Shown: one piece after another, positions 42,835 to 51,679 of the stretch
Layout of the letters: each line of letters begins with the position of its first letter
How positions within the stretch are numbered: the stretch's first letter is position 1
DNA from: an uncultured Cryomorphaceae bacterium
GTDB lineage: Bacteria; Bacteroidota; Bacteroidia; Flavobacteriales; Schleiferiaceae
Reading direction: 5' to 3'
Length of the DNA: 54,331 nt
Assembly (NCBI GenBank): GCA_913031435.1
Contig: CAJWFD010000013.1
Span: forward strand, 1-54,331
Position numbers and translations under genes: made by a program
Notes under the pieces: model-generated
Databases searched by the model: none
What the model saw: only the letters and a program-made list of their open reading frames with translations
What the model was told of the DNA's origin: nothing

Positions 42835-44646
42835 TTATTTATTCCAAACGTTATTGCCGGGAGAAATATCAAGCAACCTGCCTGTTGGATCTATTTTAAC
42901 GTTGTTTATTTCTTGTCCGCCGGTGTTCAACTTTAACTCATACACGGGATGCGTCCACGCCCATGGAGCCTGAACAACATGGTCTGTTCCCTTTTTCGAA
43001 CCATACATGCTTATCAAGGGAATGGTCATACGCTCTATTCTGCCACCAGCATACTCTACCTCAAGATCAATAGGCATGGGGAACTTACCCAGGCGTGCTA
43101 AAGAAATGACCACCCCATTCATCACGGGAGAAACAGAGGTTATAGCGTAATCAACAGACTTTACCTGGTCCACATAATAACTCAGGTACCAATCCAGCTC
43201 TAGGCCAGATACGCGCTCCATGATTCTAATAAAATCTTCTGGAGTGGGATGTTTAAACTGCCACGCGCTCCAATAGCGCTTCATACCGGCGTCAAAAGCA
43301 AAGGGCCCTACGATATACTCTAATTGGTTTAAAAACAAGGAGCCTGCGCTGTAGCTGTTGATGCTGTAAACCATGTTGAAATCAAAGTGATCAGCAGGCG
43401 TGCTAAGGGGCTCTCTCAACCCCGCCGTGTCTATGTACACATAATTGCGGTACGCGCCCACGTGAGGGTTCTCTGTCTCGCGATCAAAGAGTATGTTCAT
43501 GCACTCTTCTTCTGCGTAGGTAGTAAAACCTTCATCCATCCAGGGATACAAAGCTTCGTTAGTTCCTATAACGCCATAGTACCAATTGTGTGTTGCCTCG
43601 TGTACAAATAGACCGGTGAAGCTCTCAAAATCTGCACCTCCCCCAAGAATCATGGTACACATAGGATATTCCATACCTCCATCGCCACCCTGGATAATAG
43701 AGAACTGGCGATACGGGTATTTTCCAAAATTGGAGGCCATAAAGTCAAAGTAACCCTGTAGATACCCCTCTTGTAGTTTTTTCCAATTCTTTACGTTTGC
43801 CGTCGCCGGATCGTAAAACAAGTGAACCAACGGCCCGTTTTTAATTTGAAGTTGGTCATGAACGAAGTCAGGATCTGCCGCAAAAGCGAAGTCGTGCACA
43901 CGGTCTGCTTTAAAGCGCCAAACACGTTTTTTGTTTTTTCTCACACGAACCTTTTCGAAATTGCCGTAACCAAACCCTACGGCATCGGCATTCTGTAAAT
44001 AACCGGTACCGCCTAAGACATAGTCTCTGTGCGCGTGAATAGTGACATCAAAATCTCCCCAAACCCCATAAAACTCACGCCCTACGTACTGATCAGGGTG
44101 CCATCCGTTTTTATCATACTCGGCTAGTTTTGGATACCACTGGGCCATGGTAAACTCCACCCCTTCCTTGTTGCCATATCCAGAGCGTCTAATTTGCTTA
44201 GGAACCTGTGCGTTCCAGGTCATATTGAAGGTGGTTTGCTCGCCCGGCAGCAAAGGAACAGAAAGCTCTGCCTTAAGCACAGTGCCAGAAATACTCCAGT
44301 TTAAACCCATATTATCCTGACTCAATGAGGTAATGTTCTGATAACCGATCTCATCTTTGGTAAGCTTAGAAATACGATCGGCTACTCGGCGGTCCGGATC
44401 CTTGATGTTTAAGCTTCTCACATCCATCATGCTTCCGGGCTGAAAAGCATTAAAATAAAGATGAAAATAGACTTTAAGAAGTGTGTCAGGGCTGTTGTTG
44501 GTATAGACAACAACACTGGTTCCGTCGTATTGATGTGCTTCAACATCCAGGTCTATATCCATGCTGTAGCTTACAGATTGTTGCCAGTATTGACTAAAAA
44601 CCAACGGCCCTGTACAGAGCGCAAGAAGAAGGAGTGTTTTTTTCAT
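42835..44646 (-). CDS. M1 family zinc metallopeptidase, secreted
   Basis: 603 residues with signal peptide (MKKTLLLLALCTGPLVFSQ). N-terminal beta domain (about 25-210), then the catalytic domain with GGMEYP (323-328), the zinc motif HEATH (His349, Glu350, His353) and the distal ligand Glu372 18 residues later, exactly the HExxH-18-E pattern. Aminopeptidase activity in the envelope is expected. A fibronectin-like C-terminal segment follows. It starts six bases after the MBL-fold gene. Confidence 0.93.
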   Translation of the reverse strand: MKKTLLLLALCTGPLVFSQYWQQSVSYSMDIDLDVEAHQYDGTSVVVYTNNSPDTLLKVYFHLYFNAFQPGSMMDVRSLNIKDPDRRVADRISKLTKDEIGYQNITSLSQDNMGLNWSISGTVLKAELSVPLLPGEQTTFNMTWNAQVPKQIRRSGYGNKEGVEFTMAQWYPKLAEYDKNGWHPDQYVGREFYGVWGDFDVTIHAHRDYVLGGTGYLQNADAVGFGYGNFEKVRVRKNKKRVWRFKADRVHDFAFAADPDFVHDQLQIKNGPLVHLFYDPATANVKNWKKLQEGYLQGYFDFMASNFGKYPYRQFSIIQGGDGGMEYPMCTMILGGGADFESFTGLFVHEATHNWYYGVIGTNEALYPWMDEGFTTYAEEECMNILFDRETENPHVGAYRNYVYIDTAGLREPLSTPADHFDFNMVYSINSYSAGSLFLNQLEYIVGPFAFDAGMKRYWSAWQFKHPTPEDFIRIMERVSGLELDWYLSYYVDQVKSVDYAITSVSPVMNGVVISLARLGKFPMPIDLEVEYAGGRIERMTIPLISMYGSKKGTDHVVQAPWAWTHPVYELKLNTGGQEINNVKIDPTGRLLDISPGNNVWNK

Positions 44647-44652
44647 AATAGT

Positions 44653-45513
44653 TTAAGAAATGAAGTGGTCAAGGCGTCCGTTTTCTAGAAGACGAGGTCC
44701 TTTTTCGGTCATTTGAAGCGTACAGACCTCGTTGTAAGCGTCGTGCTCAAGGAACAAATGATACCCTTTTTCAGCAGCCTCCGTAAATATACGCTGGCGC
44801 TCATCTATGGTAAGCAATGGACGAGTGTCATAGCCCATAACATAAGGCAACGGTATGTGACCGGTTGAAGGCAGGAGGTCCGCCATGAAGACTATGGTTT
44901 TCCCTTTAAAGTCTAAAATTGGACACATCTGCGCATCCGTGTGCCCGTTCACGATGAAAACATCAAAACCAAGAGGTGTGGCCATTCGATGAGCGTTTTC
45001 TGGAGCATCAAGAAACCGCAGCTGACCACTCTCTTCAAGGGGAAAAATATTTTCTTTTAAGAAGCTGGCTTTTTCTCTAGCATTAGGCGCTGTAGCCCAT
45101 TTCCAGTGTCTCTTGTTTGTCCAATAAACCGCATTTTCAAAGGCAGGCTCATACCCTGTCCTGTCTTTGTTCCACCGTACTGCGCCACCTACATGGTCGA
45201 AATGTAAATGGGTAAGAAAAACATCGGTAATATCACTCCGATTAAAACCAAGCGCAGCCAATGAAGCGTCTAAGCTGTGGTCACCATGGAGGTAATAATG
45301 ACTAAAAAACTTTTCGTGCTGCTTCTCTCCTATTCCCGTGTCTATCAAGGTCAATCGGTCTCCGGTTTCAATCAATAAGGAGCGCATTGCCCAGGTGCAA
45401 AGATTTTTTTCATCTGCAGGGTTGGTTCTTTCCCAAAGACCCTTTGGAACAACACCAAACATAGCGCCGCCATCAAGCTTAAAGTTACCAGTATGTATAG
45501 GGTATATGGTCAT
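44653..45513 (-). CDS. MBL-fold metallohydrolase
   Basis: 286 residues, metallo-beta-lactamase fold. Zinc ligands THLHFDH (His102, His104, Asp106, His107), then His in VNGHTDAQM, Asp in MADLLPS and His in FLEHDAYN. The layout is that of lactonase-type (AHL-lactonase-like) hydrolases, but substrate cannot be assigned. No signal peptide. Just upstream of the M1 peptidase gene. Confidence 0.88.
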   Translation of the reverse strand: MTIYPIHTGNFKLDGGAMFGVVPKGLWERTNPADEKNLCTWAMRSLLIETGDRLTLIDTGIGEKQHEKFFSHYYLHGDHSLDASLAALGFNRSDITDVFLTHLHFDHVGGAVRWNKDRTGYEPAFENAVYWTNKRHWKWATAPNAREKASFLKENIFPLEESGQLRFLDAPENAHRMATPLGFDVFIVNGHTDAQMCPILDFKGKTIVFMADLLPSTGHIPLPYVMGYDTRPLLTIDERQRIFTEAAEKGYHLFLEHDAYNEVCTLQMTEKGPRLLENGRLDHFIS

Positions 45514-45628
45514 CCGTGTTGGTTTTGGACCAAGTTACAAAGCATAGCACTTATTATGAACGCGGAGTTGTTAAAATGAACATATTGGTTAGCTTGGCGC
45601 TTATAAAGAAGAACAATACCGCAGCGCT

Positions 45629-47224
45629 ATGAAGTCCAATTTCAATCACCCCCCAATTGCACAACATGAAGCACCTCAGCCCATAAAGTGGGACAAATAC
45701 CTTATTAATGGCGAGCTAAAGACCTGGGAGGGTCCCCGAGAGCTTGTTTACAGTCCAATGGGTAAGGTCGACAAAGACGGCTTCGTGGACCGTGTTTTTT
45801 TAGGGGAGTCACCTACATTAGATGAAAGCGTTGGGCTTGAGGCCCTGGGCGCTGCAAAACAAGCCTACAACAACGGCAGGGGCTTCTGGCCAACAGCTAG
45901 CGCTACCCAGCGAATTACATGCATGGAGCGCTTTCTTAAACTGATGGTTCTCAAAAGAGAAGAGGTGAGCACCTTGTTAATGTGGGAAATAGCTAAAAAC
46001 AAAAGCGCATCATACAAAGAGTTTGACAGGACTGTTGACTATATCAAAGACACCATAGAGGAGTATAAAGAATTACAGCGCCGAGGATCGCATATCGCAA
46101 GCAAAGGAGACGTGATCTCTCAGGTACGAAGAGGCCCGTTGGGCGTTGTTCTATGTCTAGGCCCATACAACTACCCACTGAACGAGACCTTCTGCTTATT
46201 GATACCCTCTGTTCTTATGGGTAATACGATTGTTTTTAAGCCGGCAAAGTATGGCGTGCTGTTGCTAACACCGCTTATGGAGGCGTTTAAAGAAGCGTTT
46301 CCGCCGGGTGTAATCAACGTGATTTTCGGAAGAGGCAGAACCCTCGCGGGGCCCATCATGAAAACAGGAGATGTAGATGTTTTGGCTTTAATAGGCAATT
46401 CAAAAAGCTCTAATGCATTAGCCGCGCAACACCCAAAATCAAACAGGCTAAGACAGGTTTTAGGACTGGAAGCGAAGAACCCTGCTATTGTTTTTGAAGA
46501 CGCAAACCTAGACAAGGCAATAAAACAGTGTGTTGCCGGGGCGCTTAGCTTTAACGGCCAGAGGTGTACGGCGTTAAAAATTATTTTTGTTCACAAAAGC
46601 ATATCTGCAGAATTTGTGACAAGATTCAGTGACGCTGTTGATAAGCTTAAACTAGACCATCCAGAAAACAACAGTGACCTTACGCCACTTCCAGAAGCAA
46701 ATAAGGTCGATTATATGGACGAATACGTTTTTGACGCAAAAGAGAAGGGGGCAAACGTGATGAATAAAAGAGCAGGAAAGGTGAATGAAACATCCTATTT
46801 TCCAGCGGTTTTATTTCCGGTAAACAAGCACATGCGAATTTTTCATGAAGAGCAGTTTGGCCCAGTAGTGCCTATTGTTGAATATGATAAGTTAGAGGAG
46901 GTAATGGACGCTATAGCAGAGTCAGATCATGGCCAACAGTGTAGCGTTTTTAGCGAAAACGAAGCGACAATATCCTATGTGGTGGATAATTTAGTAAACC
47001 AAGTTTGTCGCGTTAACATAAACACGTCTTGTCAACGCGGACCTGACTATTTACCTTTTACAGGAAGAAAAGACAGTGCCGTTGGAACACTAAGTGTACA
47101 TGATGCGTTGAGGAGTTTTTCCATTCGCACAGTAGTTGCCGCCGGCACAGACCAAAAGGACTTGGTCAGAGATATTGTTTCGTCAGGCCAGAGCAACTGG
47201 ATGACGACAGACTATCTGTTGTAA
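45629..47224 (+). CDS. gapN: NADP-dependent glyceraldehyde-3-phosphate dehydrogenase, non-phosphorylating (GapN type)
   Basis: 531 residues of the aldehyde dehydrogenase superfamily. Catalytic Glu281 (LGLEAKNPA) and Cys313 (NGQRCTALK). The C-terminal signature INTSCQRGPDYLPFTGRKDSA, with the following SVHDALRSFSIRTV, identifies the GapN branch, which oxidises glyceraldehyde 3-phosphate directly to 3-phosphoglycerate with NADP, bypassing pgk. Symbol assigned by family only. Confidence 0.85.
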   Translation: MKSNFNHPPIAQHEAPQPIKWDKYLINGELKTWEGPRELVYSPMGKVDKDGFVDRVFLGESPTLDESVGLEALGAAKQAYNNGRGFWPTASATQRITCMERFLKLMVLKREEVSTLLMWEIAKNKSASYKEFDRTVDYIKDTIEEYKELQRRGSHIASKGDVISQVRRGPLGVVLCLGPYNYPLNETFCLLIPSVLMGNTIVFKPAKYGVLLLTPLMEAFKEAFPPGVINVIFGRGRTLAGPIMKTGDVDVLALIGNSKSSNALAAQHPKSNRLRQVLGLEAKNPAIVFEDANLDKAIKQCVAGALSFNGQRCTALKIIFVHKSISAEFVTRFSDAVDKLKLDHPENNSDLTPLPEANKVDYMDEYVFDAKEKGANVMNKRAGKVNETSYFPAVLFPVNKHMRIFHEEQFGPVVPIVEYDKLEEVMDAIAESDHGQQCSVFSENEATISYVVDNLVNQVCRVNINTSCQRGPDYLPFTGRKDSAVGTLSVHDALRSFSIRTVVAAGTDQKDLVRDIVSSGQSNWMTTDYLL

Positions 47225-47260
47225 AAAACAAACCCCCGTTGCACAGGTGCAACAAGGGTT
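47223..47260 (-). terminator. terminator after tRNA-Cys
   Basis: On the minus strand AACCC-TT-GTTGCA-(CCTG)-TGCAAC-GG-GGGTT is followed by TGTTTTTT. The T-tract is only on this strand, so it serves the tRNA gene rather than gapN. Confidence 0.65.
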
Positions 47261-47268
47261 CTGTTCTG

Positions 47269-47339
47269 AGGTTCCGAGCGGATTCGAACCGCTGTACATG
47301 GTTTTGCAAACCATTGCCTAGCCACTCGGCCACGGAACC
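47269..47339 (-). tRNA. tRNA-Cys (GCA)
   Basis: 71-nt cloverleaf on the minus strand: acceptor GGTTCCG/CGGAACC, T at position 8, D-arm GCC..GGC, anticodon arm ATGGT-TTGCAAA-ACCAT with anticodon GCA, and T-arm AGCGG-TTCGAAT-CCGCT. The discriminator base is U73, the known identity element for cysteine. CCA is not encoded. Ends and anticodon fix both identity and strand. Confidence 0.97.
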
Positions 47340-47349
47340 TTAGGGAGGC

Positions 47350-47378
47350 CAAAAATAGCAGAAAAAATCTGTTTGCAA
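47350..47378 (-). promoter_or_regulatory. promoter of tRNA-Cys
   Basis: On the minus strand TTG (47376-47378), 18-nt spacer, TATTTTTG (47350-47357): an exact TAnnTTTG element with a -33-like TTG at a plausible distance. It ends 10 bases before the mature 5' end of the tRNA. Confidence 0.5.
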
Positions 47379-47392
47379 CAGAAATATTTCAA

Positions 47393-47761
47393 CTAACGTT
47401 CAGCCGTAAAGGTTAGGGCGACTCTTTCCACATCGCCATTAATTGGAGGGCTGAGCTTCGCAACATTCACAGATGCCTTTTGAACAGCAGGATGCTCATC
47501 CATTATTCTGTCCATAATTCGCTGACAAACAACCTCAAGAAGCTTTGCGCGCTTGCCCATTTCACTTTTTGTAATCTCGTAAAGAGCTACATAATCAACG
47601 GTATCTATCAACTCATCTGTTTGGACAGATACAGAAAGATTCGCCCAAACACTGATGTTGACCTCGTAATGTGAGCCTATAATAGCCTCTTCCTGCATGC
47701 AGCCATGGTTGGAATAGAGCCGTATGCCATGAACATCTATCTGGTGGAGCATGGCCATCAT
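47393..47761 (-). CDS. folB: dihydroneopterin aldolase
   Basis: 122 residues; splits dihydroneopterin in folate synthesis and may also epimerise it. N-terminal IDVHGIRLYSNHGCMQEE with the catalytic Glu/Tyr region, a YVALYEITKSEM helix and the C-terminal VNVAKLSPP. The start overlaps the gltX stop (ATGA), so it is the last gene of a gltX-folB pair; a second ATG three bases later is possible. Confidence 0.9.
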   Translation of the reverse strand: MMAMLHQIDVHGIRLYSNHGCMQEEAIIGSHYEVNISVWANLSVSVQTDELIDTVDYVALYEITKSEMGKRAKLLEVVCQRIMDRIMDEHPAVQKASVNVAKLSPPINGDVERVALTFTAER

Positions 47762-49281
47762 TTTAGTTTTTCTATTGCTAAACTGATGCGAGCCAGAACC
47801 TCTTCTTTTCCAAGGACTTCACATATTGTAAACATGCTTGGCCCCATACCCTTTCCTGTTACAGCTAGCCTGAAGGACGGTCCAACCTTTCCAAAACCGA
47901 GCTCTTTTTCAGTCAAATAACCTTTGAAGCAGGACTCTATAGAAGCGGCATCGAACGTCACAAGCGCAAGGAACCTACTGGAAATATCCTCCATCATTTT
48001 AGGACTGTCTGCTGACCATTTTTTCGTTAGTGTTTTTTCATCATATGTTGATGGCCGCTCAAACAAGAACAAGCCTTCTGTTACCAGGTCTTTCGGAAAA
48101 GTAGCTCGCTCACTCATCATCATTGCAACAGTACCTAGATGTTTTTCGTCACAATGGAGTCCACGTGAATTGAGCTCAGTTTTGAGCGCACTGGCCAACT
48201 TTTCCTCACTCATCCCTCTCAGGTAAACCTGGTTAAACCATTTTCCTTTCTCAAAATCAAACTTAGCGCCGCTTTTTGAGACGCTGCCCAGGTCAAAAGC
48301 TTCTACAAGCTCCTGAAGGCTGAACACCTCTTGTTCCGTGCCCGGGTTCCACCCCAGTAAGGCGAGCATGTTGATAAAGGCATCAGGATAGAAGCCTGTT
48401 TCTCTGTAGCCACTTGCTGTTTCTTGAGTTTCGTCATTTTTCCAGTCAATCGGGAATACAGGGAAACCTAGTCTATCCCCATCCCGTTTTGAAAGTTTTC
48501 CGGGTCCGTCTGGCTTTAAAAGCAGCGGTAGGTGAGCAAATATTGGGCTTTCCCATCCAAATGCTTCGTAGAGCAGCACGTGTAAAGGTGCGGAAGGAAG
48601 CCATTCTTCGCCGCGTATAACGTGGCTAATTTCCATGAGGTGGTCATCCACAATATTAGCGAGATGATACGTGGGCATTCCATCACCTTTAAACAGAACC
48701 TTGTCGTCCATGTTGTTTGTATTTACACTCACCCATCCACGGATGGTGTCTTCAAAGCGAACCTCGTGGTCTCGCGGAAGCTTCATTCTAATAACATAAG
48801 GCTCTCCAGCGGCTATTTTAGCCTTGACTTCGTCCTTAGCAAGTGTCAGCGAGTTTTTCATGTTCTCGCGTGTGATATAATTGTATTGCCAGTTTGACGC
48901 TCCGGCTTCTTTCGCAAGCGCGCGCACCCGCTCGAGCTCGTCAGCAGTATCAAAGGCGACGTAAGCGCTATCGTTTGCTAGCAAAGTCTCTGCATATTCC
49001 CGATACATAGGCTTCCGCTCACTTTGACGATAAGGCCCGTTTCCCCGGTCTTCACCACCTATTCCCTCGTCAGGAGAAATACCACACCAAGCCAAAGCCT
49101 CAACGATGTATTTTTCGGCTCCTGCAACAAACCTTGTTTGGTCCGTATCTTCCACGCGAAGCAAGAAGTCTCCACCGTGTTTTTTGGCGAACAAATAATT
49201 ATACAATGCAGTGCGTACCCCGCCAATATGTAGGGGTCCTGTTGGAGATGGCGCAAATCTTACGCGAACTTTTGAGCTCAT
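47758..49281 (-). CDS. gltX: glutamate-tRNA ligase
   Basis: 507 residues from ATG 49279-49281 (MSSKVRVRFAPSPTGPLHIGG); the frame is open to 49314. Class I synthetase: HIGH motif as HIGG at 18-21, LRVEDTDQTR next to it, and KMSKS as KLSKRDG. The C-terminal anticodon-binding domain is complete. A TACCTTTG element lies in the short divergent gap to the bacilliredoxin gene. Confidence 0.97.
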   Translation of the reverse strand: MSSKVRVRFAPSPTGPLHIGGVRTALYNYLFAKKHGGDFLLRVEDTDQTRFVAGAEKYIVEALAWCGISPDEGIGGEDRGNGPYRQSERKPMYREYAETLLANDSAYVAFDTADELERVRALAKEAGASNWQYNYITRENMKNSLTLAKDEVKAKIAAGEPYVIRMKLPRDHEVRFEDTIRGWVSVNTNNMDDKVLFKGDGMPTYHLANIVDDHLMEISHVIRGEEWLPSAPLHVLLYEAFGWESPIFAHLPLLLKPDGPGKLSKRDGDRLGFPVFPIDWKNDETQETASGYRETGFYPDAFINMLALLGWNPGTEQEVFSLQELVEAFDLGSVSKSGAKFDFEKGKWFNQVYLRGMSEEKLASALKTELNSRGLHCDEKHLGTVAMMMSERATFPKDLVTEGLFLFERPSTYDEKTLTKKWSADSPKMMEDISSRFLALVTFDAASIESCFKGYLTEKELGFGKVGPSFRLAVTGKGMGPSMFTICEVLGKEEVLARISLAIEKLK

Positions 49282-49303
49282 GTTATTAACCTTAGAATTG
49301 TGA

Positions 49304-49311
49304 CAAAGGTA
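49304..49311 (-). promoter_or_regulatory. candidate -7 element for gltX
   Basis: TACCTTTG on the minus strand, exact TAnnTTTG match, 22 bases before the gltX start. Confidence 0.4.
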
Positions 49312-49337
49312 CAATCGGCCAAACCATTAGGAAACAC

Positions 49338-49345
49338 TAACTTTG
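49338..49345 (+). promoter_or_regulatory. candidate -7 element for bacilliredoxin operon
   Basis: TAACTTTG, exact TAnnTTTG match, 20 bases before ATG 49366 and facing away from the gltX element. Confidence 0.4.
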
Positions 49346-49365
49346 TTTTATAAACGCATCATATT

Positions 49366-49779
49366 ATGTACCCAGAAGAAATGATTGCGCCCATGCGCGC
49401 AGAGCTTGCTAACAGTGGATATACAGAAACGAAAACTTCAGAAGAGGTAACCGCAGCAATAGAGTCGGAAGGCACAACGTTAGTCGTTGTAAACTCTGTT
49501 TGTGGTTGTGCAGCAGGATCAGCTCGTCCAGCGGCAATGGAGCTAGCGAAGTCTGAGTTGAAGCCAGATAGAATGATTACTGTGTTTGCGGGTAACGACC
49601 GTGAAGCAGTAGACCAGGCGAGAAAGCACATGATGCCATTCCCCCCGTCATCGCCTTGTATGGGCTTGTTTAAAAACGGGGAGTTAGTGCACATGGTAGA
49701 ACGTCACCACATTGAAGGACGTACGGCACAAATGATTGCCGGAAACCTTCTTGGAGCCTTTGAAGAGCATTGTAAATAA
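49366..49779 (+). CDS. BrxA/BrxB family bacilliredoxin
   Basis: 137-residue thioredoxin-fold protein with the CGC redox motif (Cys46-Gly-Cys48 in NSVCGCAAG). Family members (YphP/YqiW in Bacillus) remove bacillithiol from oxidised proteins; in Bacteroidota the partner thiol is inferred. N-terminal MYPEEMIAPMR is typical. First gene of a plus-strand run with ktrA, SDR and a lipoprotein. Confidence 0.92.
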   Translation: MYPEEMIAPMRAELANSGYTETKTSEEVTAAIESEGTTLVVVNSVCGCAAGSARPAAMELAKSELKPDRMITVFAGNDREAVDQARKHMMPFPPSSPCMGLFKNGELVHMVERHHIEGRTAQMIAGNLLGAFEEHCK

Positions 49780-49786
49780 GACTACT

Positions 49787-50461
49787 ATGAACAAGAAGTT
49801 TGCAGTTATTGGATTAGGTGTTTTTGGCTCTGCTATTGCAAGAAAACTTGCCGAGCGCGGAGCTGATGTTATGGCTATTGACGAGAACGAAGAGCGGGTT
49901 CAGCACATTGCTCAAGAGGTGGCCTTCGCGGTCACGTTGGACGCAACAAACCTTCAGGCTTTGGAAGCACAAAACCTTAGAGACGTTGACGCTGTTGTGG
50001 TGAGCATTGGATCAAGCTTTCAAGAAATGCTTTTGTGTGTGTTTCAGCTGCAAGAAATGGGTGTTCCCAGAATCATTGCGCGCGCTCAGGGACCTGTTCA
50101 GCGTAAAATTCTTGAAAAAATGGGTGTTCAAAACATCCTGAGTCCAGAGATGGAGGTAGCAAACAACGTCGCAGAACAGCTCATCAACCCTGGTGTTTTA
50201 ATGTGCGTTCAGCTTCCTGACGACTACGAAATCATAGAGGTTGAAGCGCCGTCTAAAATAATTGGTCGCTCGTTGGAAGACATAGGTCTACGCAAGAAAT
50301 ACAATATTAACCTTGTTACGGTCCTGCGTAAATCTAAAGATGACAACGCCCACCACATCAATGGTGTCCCAAGTCCCGAAAGTTTCATTAACCCAGGAGA
50401 CATTATCCTTGTTTTTGGTCAAGTAAAAGACATAAACAGATTTATTGAGATCAACGCATGA
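49787..50461 (+). CDS. KtrA/TrkA-type potassium uptake regulatory subunit
   Basis: 224 residues from ATG 49787; the frame runs back to 49736 over the previous gene. N-terminal RCK_N Rossmann domain with GLGVFGSAIA (about 8-17) and acidic residue after the second strand (AIDENEERV) for NAD(H)/ATP sensing, then an RCK_C domain (about 140-220) for cyclic-dinucleotide or cation binding. It gates a KtrB/TrkH channel, whose gene is not next to it here. The stop overlaps the SDR start (ATGA). Confidence 0.88.
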   Translation: MNKKFAVIGLGVFGSAIARKLAERGADVMAIDENEERVQHIAQEVAFAVTLDATNLQALEAQNLRDVDAVVVSIGSSFQEMLLCVFQLQEMGVPRIIARAQGPVQRKILEKMGVQNILSPEMEVANNVAEQLINPGVLMCVQLPDDYEIIEVEAPSKIIGRSLEDIGLRKKYNINLVTVLRKSKDDNAHHINGVPSPESFINPGDIILVFGQVKDINRFIEINA

Positions 50462-51180
50462 TGGGTGCAAAGGGCCAAATTATCATTACAGGAGTAAGCT
50501 CTGGAATTGGACTTGCCATCGCAAAACGAGCCTTAGAGATTGGCTTTAGCGTGCAAGGAATAGGAAGAAATGAGCCAAAAGAATTAACGAGTAACCCGTA
50601 TTGGGTCTTTACCACGGCGGATTTATCACAAGAAAAGGAAGTAGAGAAAATTCAGTTTCAAAGTGCCGCACACCCTTTACCCACAGTACTCATCAACAAT
50701 GCAGGAACACTGGGAAGAATGGGTCAGGCCAACACAATTGACTGGAACGATACAAATGAATGTATGACACTGAACGTCACCGCTCCAATGAGACTGACCG
50801 CTCGTTTCATGTCGATGTTACAGAAGTCAAAACAGGTTTTCTTTACAGGTTCAGGAGCTGCTCAATACGCGATTAACGGATGGTCATCTTACTGCGCATC
50901 AAAAGCGGCGATTCACATGTATGCTGAGGTTTTAGCGCAAGAAAACCCTACAACACCTATTCACGCGTTCACGCCGGGAAAGGTAGACACCCCCATGCAA
51001 GCACAAATACGAGCGGCCTCAGCAGCAGACTTCCCAGGAGTGGAGCACTTTAGAGAAGAGCATGCAGAGGGATTGCTGGTAAAACCAGAAACCGTAGCCG
51101 AAGCCGTTTTACACGTGATTCAGAACCCCGGCGAACAACCGGTTGTTTTCCCAACGTCACAAATAAGTACAGTACTATGA
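50458..51180 (+). CDS. SDR family NAD(P)-dependent oxidoreductase
   Basis: 240 residues of a classical short-chain dehydrogenase: cofactor motif GVSSGIG (about 11-17), NNAG after strand 4, a Ser near FTGSGAA and the YCASK Tyr/Lys pair. Substrate unknown. Cytosolic. It overlaps both neighbours by four bases (ATGA at each end), so it is part of a coupled ktrA-SDR-lipoprotein run. Confidence 0.88.
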   Translation: MMGAKGQIIITGVSSGIGLAIAKRALEIGFSVQGIGRNEPKELTSNPYWVFTTADLSQEKEVEKIQFQSAAHPLPTVLINNAGTLGRMGQANTIDWNDTNECMTLNVTAPMRLTARFMSMLQKSKQVFFTGSGAAQYAINGWSSYCASKAAIHMYAEVLAQENPTTPIHAFTPGKVDTPMQAQIRAASAADFPGVEHFREEHAEGLLVKPETVAEAVLHVIQNPGEQPVVFPTSQISTVL

Positions 51181-51662
51181 AAAAAGTGATATCCATCATT
51201 GCCCTTGCTGTTTGTTTTAACGCGTGCGACACGACACCACAGGCCTCAGAAGTTTTTGTACGTCAAGACCTGTTGGGAGAATGGACGGTAAGCCAGGTGG
51301 CGTACAGTGGAGAAATGCCCAACCCTTTAAATCCTTCAGCGCTCATGCAGTTTAGCGGCTTAGGCACCCAATTAATGGGCGAGGTAAACATTTACGAAAT
51401 GCCGGATAGCGGCAACATAGACCTTCAATTTGTAGCCAACTTAAACACGATTCAGGTCCCTGTAGAGCTCGCAAGTGCAGGAACATGGACTCTAACAAAC
51501 AGTGATAGCACCTTGGTTTTAGACAACGACAGCGTGAGCTACAGTTTTGTTATTGTGAGTGGCCTTCCAAACACCCAGGTGTGGAGAACATCTTTTATGC
51601 AGGTCCCCGCGGACAGCAGCTACTGGGCTAATATAGACATGGAACTAACCTTGATCAAATAA
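51177..51662 (+). CDS. lipocalin-like lipoprotein of unknown function
   Basis: 161 residues; signal peptide with lipobox CFNAC (Cys17). The mature region starts LLGEWTVSQVAY, a pattern seen in lipocalin-like small beta-barrel domains, and continues with alternating beta-strands (NIDLQFVANL, GTWTLTNSDSTLVLDND). No binding residues can be assigned. Overlaps the SDR stop by four bases. Confidence 0.7.
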   Translation: MKKVISIIALAVCFNACDTTPQASEVFVRQDLLGEWTVSQVAYSGEMPNPLNPSALMQFSGLGTQLMGEVNIYEMPDSGNIDLQFVANLNTIQVPVELASAGTWTLTNSDSTLVLDNDSVSYSFVIVSGLPNTQVWRTSFMQVPADSSYWANIDMELTLIK

Positions 51663-51679
51663 TATTCATTCGCTAAAAA

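Noticed and set aside
42583-42872. Minus-strand hydrophobic short frames opposite the 49-aa basic protein
   Set aside because: Phe/Leu-rich composition is the reverse complement of Lys codons; they cross the terminator stem and lack family features.
48159-48172. GTCCACGTGAATTG as a parS site
   Set aside because: The outer bases of both half-sites fail; falls in gltX coding sequence and fits the protein code without need for another explanation.
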